Of a DNA stretch of 64,000 nt, positions 25,371 through 33,023 are shown piece by piece; position 1 is the first letter of the stretch, and the number at the start of each line of letters is the position of its first letter. Source of the DNA: JBBRRP01 sp038251425 (GTDB lineage Bacteria > Myxococcota_A > Polyangia > Polyangiales > Polyangiaceae); contig JBBSBI010000004.1 in the NCBI GenBank assembly GCA_038251425.1, positions 1 through 64,000 on the forward strand, written 5' to 3'. The position numbers and the translations under genes are program-made. The notes beneath the pieces were generated by a model, which ran no database searches, was not told the origin of the DNA, and was given only the letters and a program-made list of their open reading frames with translations.

Positions 25371-28115
25371 ATGGCAACCAGCCTTTTCCCTGTCGGCGCC
25401 GACGATGTCCTCTACATCGTTGATCTCTCCAGCTACGTCCTCCGCGCCTACCACGCCATCAGCGAGCTGCATTCCCCGAGCGGCGAGCCCACTCATGCCG
25501 TGCACGGTATGGTCAACATGTTGGACCGGCTCCTTAGGACGCAGAGGCCACGACTCCTCGCGGTGGCCATGGACTCCGGGCGGGACACGTTCAGGCGGGA
25601 TCTTTATCCCGAGTACAAAGCGCACCGGCCTCCGGCGCCGCCCGACCTGAGACAACAGCTGATGCGTTGTGAACAGATCGTTGAGGCCCGCCGGTTCCCC
25701 GTCTTCAAACAAGTGGGCGTGGAGGCTGATGACCTGATCGCAAGCATTGTGGAACGCACGCTGCCGCAGAACCTGCGGATCGTGATTGTGGCGGCCGACA
25801 AGGATCTGATGCAGCTCGTGAGTCCGCGCGTGATCCTGTGGGATACCATGCGAAATAAGGTGTTTGGCCCACCCGAGGTGGAAGAGCGCTTCGGCGTGCG
25901 CGTGGAGCAGCTCGGGGATCTTTTGGGGTTGATGGGCGATACTTCCGACAACATTCCGGGGGTGCCGCACATTGGTCCCAAAACAGCGCGTGATCTGTTG
26001 GTTCAGTTTGGAACACTGGCTGAGATCTACGCAAAGCTCGACCAGGTTAAAGCGAAAGGCGTACGCACCACGCTCACGGACCATCGCGACCAGGCGTTTT
26101 TAAGCCGGCAGCTCGTTGAGCTCAAACGCGACTGCCCAGTCAATGTAGCCCCAGAAAACTTGCAGCTTGGCCGGCCCGACGAGGCGTTGCTTGCGAAGGT
26201 TTACGAAGAGCTGGGGTTCGCACGACAGTTGAGTCTCCTCGACGCTCCCAACCCAACCTCGACAACAACAACACCCACTTCGAACGCGAGCTCCCGACTG
26301 AGCGCACCGGTAGCGGCGTTTCCTGAGCCCAAGCTCAGCACGGTGTTTGAAGAAGAGGACTTGCAGCGGCTCGTGTTAGCTGCGCAGGCCAGTCGCACGT
26401 TGGTTCTCGAAACCTTCACCACCGAGGTCAATCGCGCCTCAGAATTGGTAGGCCTGGCGTTGTTGGCGGATCCGAGCGAAGCCTTCTATGTCCCGCTTGG
26501 GCACCGTTACCTGGGTGTTCCGAAGCTGCTCGCACCCGAGCGGGCGAGGCAAATCTTGAACCCACTCTTTGCTGACCCAACGGTGCGCAAACGGGCCTAC
26601 GATCTGAAACGCTGCGCCGTAGATTTGCAGGCGTTCGGTCTGAGCCTCGAAGGCTTTGACTTTGACGTGAAACTCTCCAGCTACTTGCTGGATCCCGACG
26701 GCAACCACGATGCCGCCGCCATCGTGAGCTGTGAGCTCGGTCGCGTCGTCGCAACACGTGCGACGCTTCTGCACCCCGGGCGTGGGCAACGTCGCGACGC
26801 CGCGGAGATCTCAGTGGCCGAGGCTGCTCAACAGCTTAGCTCCGAGGTGACGCACACGGCCGTCCTGGCTGAGCGCTTGGAGCCCCGGCTGCATGATGCA
26901 GGCCTCCAGAAGCTATTGGCTGAGATGGAGCTGCCGTTAGCTCATCTGTTGGCACAGCTCGAAGCGGTCGGAGTCTTGATCGACACCGCGAAACTGGCCG
27001 AACTCAGCAAACGCTGTGAACTTTTGCTGGCTGACCTCGAAAAACGCGCACACGAGATCGCAGGCCGCGAATTCAACGTGAATTCTCCACGCCAGCTCGA
27101 AACCGTACTGTTCGATGACTTTAAGCTCAAACCTGTCAAGCGCACCAAAACTTCGCGCTCCACCGACCACGAAACTCTCGAGTCCTTGGCTGACGAACAT
27201 CCGCTGCCTGGCGTAATTTTAGAGCTCCGGCAATACGCCAAACTGAAAGGCACATACATCGATGCCCTTCCCCAGCTGGTTCGGCCAAAGACGGGCCGCG
27301 TGCACACGCGCTGGGAGCAAGCCGTGGCCGCCACCGGCCGACTCTCATCCATTGATCCAAATCTGCAGAACATTCCGATCCGCACTGAGCTGGGGCGCGA
27401 TGTTCGCGCCGCCTTCATCGCTCCGCCCGGCTTTGCCCTGGTAAGCGCCGACTATTCGCAGATCGAATTGCGCGTTCTCGCGCACCTCTCCAACGACGCC
27501 GTGTTGGTAGACGCCTTCCGAACGGGTCAAGATATCCACACTCGAACCGCCATGGAGATCTTTGAGCTCTCCGAAGACGAAGTGACGCGCGAACATCGAA
27601 CACGCTCCAAAGCGGTCAACTTCGGCGTGATCTATGGCCAAGGAGACAGCGGTTTGGCCAAATCACTCGGTATCTCGCGGGCCGAGGCTGGCAATTTCAT
27701 CGCCGCGTACTTTCGCCGCTACGAAGGCGTTCGCCACTTCATGAATCAAACGTTGGAGCAAGCTCGGGCAGGCGAAACCGTCCGCAGCCTGCTCGGCCGT
27801 CGGCGCTTGGTTCCCGAAATTTCAAGCGGAAACCGGGCCAAACGCCTCGCCGCCGAGAGGATCGCGATGAACATGCCGATTCAGGGGACCGCCGCGGACC
27901 TCTTGAAACTTGCGATGCTGGCACTCCGCACTCCGCCGACTCCGGGAACTCGCATGATCCTCACGGTGCACGACGAATTGGTGTTTGAAGTTCCGGAAGC
28001 TGAGCTTGCTGAGGCGAAACTCAAGATTCAAACAACCATGGAAGCGGTCTACCCGCTGAGTGTGCCACTCGTGGTGGATGTGGGCCATGGAAGGAACTGG
28101 AAGGAGGCACATTGA
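25371..28115 (+). CDS. polA: DNA polymerase I, proofreading residues apparently lost
   Basis: 914 residues with three modules. The 5'-3' nuclease (residues ~1-290) has YIVDLSSYVLRAYHAI and GLMGDTSDNIPGVPHIG. The 3'-5' exonuclease region (~330-510) keeps the fold, but the four carboxylates known from E. coli Pol I align to E347 (for D355), F349 (E357), C415 (D424) and S490 (D501). The polymerase domain is intact: motif A DYSQIELRVLAHLS, motif B RSKAVNFGVIYGQ, motif C VHDELVFEV. It should fill gaps and replace RNA primers without proofreading, as in Taq polymerase. Its stop overlaps the next start as TTGA. Confidence 0.95.
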   Translation: MATSLFPVGADDVLYIVDLSSYVLRAYHAISELHSPSGEPTHAVHGMVNMLDRLLRTQRPRLLAVAMDSGRDTFRRDLYPEYKAHRPPAPPDLRQQLMRCEQIVEARRFPVFKQVGVEADDLIASIVERTLPQNLRIVIVAADKDLMQLVSPRVILWDTMRNKVFGPPEVEERFGVRVEQLGDLLGLMGDTSDNIPGVPHIGPKTARDLLVQFGTLAEIYAKLDQVKAKGVRTTLTDHRDQAFLSRQLVELKRDCPVNVAPENLQLGRPDEALLAKVYEELGFARQLSLLDAPNPTSTTTTPTSNASSRLSAPVAAFPEPKLSTVFEEEDLQRLVLAAQASRTLVLETFTTEVNRASELVGLALLADPSEAFYVPLGHRYLGVPKLLAPERARQILNPLFADPTVRKRAYDLKRCAVDLQAFGLSLEGFDFDVKLSSYLLDPDGNHDAAAIVSCELGRVVATRATLLHPGRGQRRDAAEISVAEAAQQLSSEVTHTAVLAERLEPRLHDAGLQKLLAEMELPLAHLLAQLEAVGVLIDTAKLAELSKRCELLLADLEKRAHEIAGREFNVNSPRQLETVLFDDFKLKPVKRTKTSRSTDHETLESLADEHPLPGVILELRQYAKLKGTYIDALPQLVRPKTGRVHTRWEQAVAATGRLSSIDPNLQNIPIRTELGRDVRAAFIAPPGFALVSADYSQIELRVLAHLSNDAVLVDAFRTGQDIHTRTAMEIFELSEDEVTREHRTRSKAVNFGVIYGQGDSGLAKSLGISRAEAGNFIAAYFRRYEGVRHFMNQTLEQARAGETVRSLLGRRRLVPEISSGNRAKRLAAERIAMNMPIQGTAADLLKLAMLALRTPPTPGTRMILTVHDELVFEVPEAELAEAKLKIQTTMEAVYPLSVPLVVDVGHGRNWKEAH

Positions 28116-29422
28116 GCTCCGGCGAGACGCACGCGACACCGGTCGCCATTCTGGGTGCGGGTCTCACCGGCATGAGTGCGGCGCTTGCCCTCCAGTGTGC
28201 ACAAGTTCCCTTCCGCATTTTTGAGAAACACATGCAAGCAGGGGGGCACGCCGTCACGCTGGAAGAAGACGGATATCGCTTTGACCGCACGGGCCATCTG
28301 TTGCACCTTCGGCACGAAGAACTGAGGAAAGAAGTCAGCGGCTGGCTTGCCGGCGAAACCTTGAGCATCGAGCGCAAGAGCCGCGTGTTTTCGCACGGGA
28401 TCTACACGCATTATCCGTTCCAGGCCAATACGTTTGGGCTCCCTAAAGCCGTTGTTTACGCCTGTTTATTGGGATTTATTCAGGCCAGCACACGAGGCGC
28501 TCAACCCAAGCCACGGAATTTCGAAGAGTTCTGCCGACAACATTTCGGCGATGGTATCAGCGAGCACTTCATGCTCCCTTACAACACCCGACTGTGGGGT
28601 GTGCCACCAGCAGAGATCACGAGCGACTGGTGCCAGCGCTTCGTCCCCATCCCTAGGCTCGAAGAGGTACTTGCAGGCGCACTTGGCCAACCGACACGTG
28701 AACTCGGTTACAATACACACTTCATTTACCCCCGACTCGGCATCGGACAGCTGAGCGTTGCCATGCAAGCTCAAATTCCGAACCTGGAGCTTGGCCGAGC
28801 ACCACAGCGCATCGACCTTGCGCGGCGTTCACTCCAATTTGATACTGAAAACGTCGACTTCAATGTTCTAATCAGCTCGCTTCCGCTGCCTAAACTCATC
28901 GAACTCCTCGATGCGCCACCCAAGGCTGTGCTGGACGCGAGCCGCCGGCTTCGTTGCACGCACCTCTATTACCTAGACGTTGCGCTCTGCGCGCCCTGCC
29001 CTCAAGATCTGCACTGGGTCTACGTCCCTGAGCCGAAATATCCCTTTTATCGAGCTGGATGCTATTCCAATTTTTCGAGCGAGATGGCGCCGCCCGGCTG
29101 CGCGAATTTGTACGTTGAATTGGCGTCTCGTGAACCGCCAGTGCTTTCGGACGTCTTGCCGAAAGTCATCAAGGGGCTGTTGGAGCTCCAACTGATCGGC
29201 AGCCCGGAGGATGTCGCATTTGCCCGCGTCCGCCGCATCGATCACGCCTACGTGATCTTTGACCATGCCTACTTTGAGGCTCTTTCCGTGATCACGCCCT
29301 TCTTAGAACAAGAGCGTATTCTTTCGACGGGGCGCTACGGCGGCTGGAACTACTCCTCGATGGAAGATGCGTTGATGTTTGGGCGAGACGCCGCGAAGAC
29401 TGCTGGCGAGTGGCTCGCATGA
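28112..29422 (+). CDS. FAD-dependent amine-oxidase-like oxidoreductase
   Basis: 436 residues with an FAD-binding Rossmann loop at the start (AILGAGLTGMSAALAL, then IFEKHMQAGGHA) and the C-terminal FAD motif STGRYGGWNYSSMEDALMFG. It resembles amine-oxidase/UDP-galactopyranose-mutase-like proteins found in polysaccharide gene clusters. The next gene is a GT2 glycosyltransferase overlapping by 4 bases (ATGA), which supports a glycan role; this is inference. The TTG start at 28112 has a perfect AGGAGG ribosome site and overlaps the polA stop. Confidence 0.75.
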   Translation: MSSGETHATPVAILGAGLTGMSAALALQCAQVPFRIFEKHMQAGGHAVTLEEDGYRFDRTGHLLHLRHEELRKEVSGWLAGETLSIERKSRVFSHGIYTHYPFQANTFGLPKAVVYACLLGFIQASTRGAQPKPRNFEEFCRQHFGDGISEHFMLPYNTRLWGVPPAEITSDWCQRFVPIPRLEEVLAGALGQPTRELGYNTHFIYPRLGIGQLSVAMQAQIPNLELGRAPQRIDLARRSLQFDTENVDFNVLISSLPLPKLIELLDAPPKAVLDASRRLRCTHLYYLDVALCAPCPQDLHWVYVPEPKYPFYRAGCYSNFSSEMAPPGCANLYVELASREPPVLSDVLPKVIKGLLELQLIGSPEDVAFARVRRIDHAYVIFDHAYFEALSVITPFLEQERILSTGRYGGWNYSSMEDALMFGRDAAKTAGEWLA

Positions 29423-30132
29423 ATACGCCGCCTGAAGTTTCGATTGTGATCCCGATCTTCAACGAGGAGGGTCTGCTGCACTCCTCCGTGGTGGACCTGC
29501 ACGATCGTTTGCTTGCTTTCAACTTTGAGTATGAGCTGCTTCTGATGGAGAATGGCTCAACGGACAACACCGTCCAAGTCGCTCGCGAATTGTGCCAAAA
29601 ATTCCCAGAAGTTCGGCTCATTCAGAGCCCCAGCGCCAACTACGGACACGCACTCCGGACGGGAATTCTAGAAGCGCGGGGACGCTACGTGATCTGTGAT
29701 GAGATCGATCTCTGCGACACTGACTTCTATCGCGAGGCCATCGATATCTTGCGACGACAAGCCGCCGTGCTCGTGATCGGCTCAAAGCTGATCGGCGGGG
29801 CTCGCGACGCACGGCCATTCTTTCGACATGCCACAAGCCAGGTCTACACCGCGCTGCTAAGAATCCTGTTCGACTTTCGCGGCACTGACACTCACGGGTT
29901 AAAAGCATTCCAGCGCGAGGAACTCTTAAGTGTGGTGCAGGCCTGCGTCGTCGACCAAGACGTCTTCGCCAGTGAGCTCGTGCTCCGAACCTACCGGGCA
30001 GGCCTCACTGTGCGTGAGATCCCGGTGCAGATCGCTGAAAAACGCCCCCCATCGATCAACCTGACGCGCCGAATCCCCGCTGTGCTGAAGAATTTGGCCA
30101 AGCTCACCTGGGCTATCCGAGTGAAGGGTTGA
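29419..30132 (+). CDS. GT2 family glycosyltransferase
   Basis: 237 residues, one GT-A domain: VSIVIPIFNEEG, MENGSTDNTVQVA, YVICDEIDLCDTDFY where the usual DxD is replaced by Asp-Glu-Ile-Asp, and HGLKAFQRE near the acceptor site. It most resembles dolichol-phosphate-mannose-synthase-like transferases, but without membrane helices. It starts in the stop of the FAD oxidoreductase gene and ends 4 bases before hrpB. Donor and acceptor are unknown. Confidence 0.8.
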   Translation: MNTPPEVSIVIPIFNEEGLLHSSVVDLHDRLLAFNFEYELLLMENGSTDNTVQVARELCQKFPEVRLIQSPSANYGHALRTGILEARGRYVICDEIDLCDTDFYREAIDILRRQAAVLVIGSKLIGGARDARPFFRHATSQVYTALLRILFDFRGTDTHGLKAFQREELLSVVQACVVDQDVFASELVLRTYRAGLTVREIPVQIAEKRPPSINLTRRIPAVLKNLAKLTWAIRVKG

Positions 30133-30136
30133 GCGA

Positions 30137-32743
30137 ATGGCGGAAGGTTCGAACCGAGCTGCTTCTCGCGCTGATTTGCCCATCGATCAGGTGTTGGGCG
30201 AACTCGTGGGTTTGCTGAAACAACAGAAGACGTTGGTGTTGGAAGCCCCCCCCGGCGCCGGGAAAACGACACGGGCGCCGCTCGCTTTGCTCGAGGTGGT
30301 CCCACCCGGGAGCGAGATCCTGGTCGGCGAACCGCGACGTGTCGCTGCGAGGTTAGCGGCGGAACGCGTAGCGGCGGAGCTCGGTGAACGACCCGGGCAA
30401 ACGGTGGGTTACAGCGTGCGCTTCGAGGAGGCGCGCAGCGCGGCAACTCGCGTGAGGTACGTGACGTATGGCCTGTTGCTCCGCGAGCTCCTGCGTGAAG
30501 GCGCGCTCGGTAATGTGGGTGCGGTAGTTCTCGATGAATTTCATGAGCGCAGCCTGGCGAGTGATGTCTGCCTGGCCCGCCTCGTAGCGCTGCAAAGGAG
30601 CACCCGCCCGGACCTCCGGCTCCTCGTGATGAGCGCAACTCTCGAAGGCGAACGCCTAGCCAGCGAGCTCGGCAACTGTGCACGGATCCGCAGCGAGGGC
30701 CGCACGTTCCCGCTCACCGTGGAACATCTGGACAAGCCCGACGAACGTCCGCTTGATAAGCAAGTTGCGAGCGCCGTTCGCCAATCGCTCGCGCGAGAAG
30801 CCACGGGGGATATCCTGGTGTTTCTGCCTGGCGCGCGCGAGATCCGTTTCGCCAGTGTGGCGCTTGAAGCGCTCGCACGCGAAGCAGGGGCCGCGGTATT
30901 TCCGCTGCATGGCGATCTCCCCCTCAAGGACCAAGTGAACGTCCTCGGTCCTAGCTCACGCCGTAAGATCGTGCTGGCGACCAACATTGCAGAAGCTTCG
31001 GTGACGGTCCCCGGGGTGACCACCGTCATCGATTCCGGTCTCGTACGCCAAGCTGAACACGCTCCGCATACTGGAGTTTCGCAGCTCAAATTGGTCAAAG
31101 CGAGCCAAGCTTCAGCCATTCAACGCGCTGGCCGTGCAGGCCGTACGCGGCCGGGACACGTGCTGCGCCTTTACACGCGCGTTGATTTCGAAACGCGCCC
31201 AGAGCAGCAGATCCCAGAGATCCGGCGCTCCGATCTCTCGGAGATGTGGTTGCTCCTGAAATCCATGGGTATCCAGGAGCCCGAGAAGCTGGTCTGGCTC
31301 GATGCCCCGGAGCCAAAAGCTGTGGTGGCGGCGCACCAGCTGTTGCGTAGCCTGGGTGCATTGAATGAAGAGGGAGCCATCAGCGATGTAGGACGAAAGC
31401 TGCTAGCTTTCCCAGTGCATCCACGCCTGGGCAGAGTGATCTTGGAGGGTCAAGCGCGTGGCGTGGCCGAGCAAGCCTGCCTACTAGCCGCTCTACTCAC
31501 GGAACGCGACGTACGCCTTGAGGCGCGGGGCGCGCGAACCGGCGGACCTGCACCGAGCGCTCACCTGGAGCCGGGGCCCTCGGATGCGTTAGAGCTCTTT
31601 GAGCGCTTTGAATTAGCGCGCCAAGCTAACTTTGAAGCCTCCGAGCTGCGTTATTTGGAGCTCGATCCCGGCGCGATTCGCACGGTTTCTTTGCTGGAAA
31701 AGCAGCTAGTGCGCGCCCTCCCCCGAGCACTCTCGGAACGTGCTTATCCCAGCCCGCCAGAGCTTGATAGCCTGTTGCGCCGCTGTTTGTTGAGTGGTTT
31801 TTCTGATCGCGTTGCACGTCGCCGTGCTCCGGGCTCCCGCGAACTCATCCTGTGCAACGGGCAAACCGCAACCCAGAGCGAAAACAGCGTCGTGACAGTA
31901 GAGCCTTTGCTGTTGGCTTTGGATGTCGAGGAACGGCGCGAAGCCCAACGTGGACCGCAAATCCAAGTTCGGCTTGCGAGTGCCATCGATCCCGATTGGT
32001 TGCTAACGGACTATTACGCGAATTTGGAGTTCGCGGATGCCATCGTGTTCGATGAGGAACGCGGTCGCGTTGAAGCCGTTAGCAAAATCAATTATGGCTC
32101 CGTGGTTCTTGAGGAAGTTCGTTCGCCTGCCACACCGAATGAGGCTTCCGCAGAAGTTCTGTTTCGGTACGCCAGCAAACGTGGAGCGCTCACCACGAAA
32201 GTGCGGGAGGCCACCGCAGTTCTCGCCGGTCGCCTGGAGGTCGTCACGCGTTTTTCCGGCGCTGCGCCGACCGACGCGACTCTCGATTGGCCCACGCGCG
32301 TGCTGAAGAATGCCTGTAGCCTCACCACGCGCCTCGCAGAGCTGGAAAAGCTTGATTTTGCCGAACTTGCGCTCACTTTTCTCACCCCCACCGAGCGCGA
32401 GGCACTTGAACGCCTCACTCCTGAACGGCTGCACCTCGGCCCAGGCCGTAGCCTGAACGTTCACTACGAAGCTGGGCTTGCGCCGTGGGTAGAGGCGCGA
32501 CTCCAGGATTTTTTTGGGATGACACAGGGGCCGAGTGTTGGTGCCGGACGCGTGCCCGTGACTCTTCATTTGCTCGCGCCCAATCAACGGCCCGTTCAAG
32601 TGACCACAGATCTCGCTGGATTCTGGGAACGCCATTATCCCGCCATCCGGAGAGAACTCATGCGCCGCTACCCGAGGCACTCCTGGCCTGAAGACGGCGC
32701 AACAGCGACACCCCCGCCACCGCGCAACACGGGTCGGAGGTAA
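30137..32743 (+). CDS. hrpB: ATP-dependent helicase HrpB
   Basis: 868 residues, a DEAH/DExH-type helicase of the HrpB family. Walker A is PPGAGKTTRAPL (G40-T44), motif II is DEFH at 132-135 (DEFHERS), motif III SATLEG, motif VI QRAGRAGRTRPG. The HrpB C-terminal domain (FLTPTEREALERLTPERLHL and beyond) is present. Its cellular role is poorly defined: an RNA helicase by homology. The coding start 4 bases after the GT2 gene places it at the end of the polA run. Confidence 0.92.
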   Translation: MAEGSNRAASRADLPIDQVLGELVGLLKQQKTLVLEAPPGAGKTTRAPLALLEVVPPGSEILVGEPRRVAARLAAERVAAELGERPGQTVGYSVRFEEARSAATRVRYVTYGLLLRELLREGALGNVGAVVLDEFHERSLASDVCLARLVALQRSTRPDLRLLVMSATLEGERLASELGNCARIRSEGRTFPLTVEHLDKPDERPLDKQVASAVRQSLAREATGDILVFLPGAREIRFASVALEALAREAGAAVFPLHGDLPLKDQVNVLGPSSRRKIVLATNIAEASVTVPGVTTVIDSGLVRQAEHAPHTGVSQLKLVKASQASAIQRAGRAGRTRPGHVLRLYTRVDFETRPEQQIPEIRRSDLSEMWLLLKSMGIQEPEKLVWLDAPEPKAVVAAHQLLRSLGALNEEGAISDVGRKLLAFPVHPRLGRVILEGQARGVAEQACLLAALLTERDVRLEARGARTGGPAPSAHLEPGPSDALELFERFELARQANFEASELRYLELDPGAIRTVSLLEKQLVRALPRALSERAYPSPPELDSLLRRCLLSGFSDRVARRRAPGSRELILCNGQTATQSENSVVTVEPLLLALDVEERREAQRGPQIQVRLASAIDPDWLLTDYYANLEFADAIVFDEERGRVEAVSKINYGSVVLEEVRSPATPNEASAEVLFRYASKRGALTTKVREATAVLAGRLEVVTRFSGAAPTDATLDWPTRVLKNACSLTTRLAELEKLDFAELALTFLTPTEREALERLTPERLHLGPGRSLNVHYEAGLAPWVEARLQDFFGMTQGPSVGAGRVPVTLHLLAPNQRPVQVTTDLAGFWERHYPAIRRELMRRYPRHSWPEDGATATPPPPRNTGRR

Positions 32744-32766
32744 GAGCCTTCAAAGCAACAGGCTCT
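32743..32766 (+). terminator. Possible hairpin after hrpB
   Basis: AGAGCCT and AGGCTCT pair as a 7-bp stem around a 10-base loop that begins at the hrpB stop. No T-run follows. The 280 bases up to the end of mutS hold no convincing gene. Confidence 0.3.
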
Positions 32767-33023
32767 CAGGGAGAACGTGCGCTTCTTTGCGTTTCACGTC
32801 GCGAAGTCTGGGCCGCAAGGGCCGACAACTGCAAGTGCACCCACCGCCGAGTATCGCCCCAAGCTCGGGAAGCGTGGGTTTTGTATCCGAACCGAACGGC
32901 CCAGTACCGCCCCGGTCAACGCGCCTTCACCATTTCGGAGCACAAGACAGCGCACGATGGCGAGGACAACACTCAACTCACGCCGTGGACTCGCCTTCAT
33001 CATTTCGAAACTGACAGCAGAGT

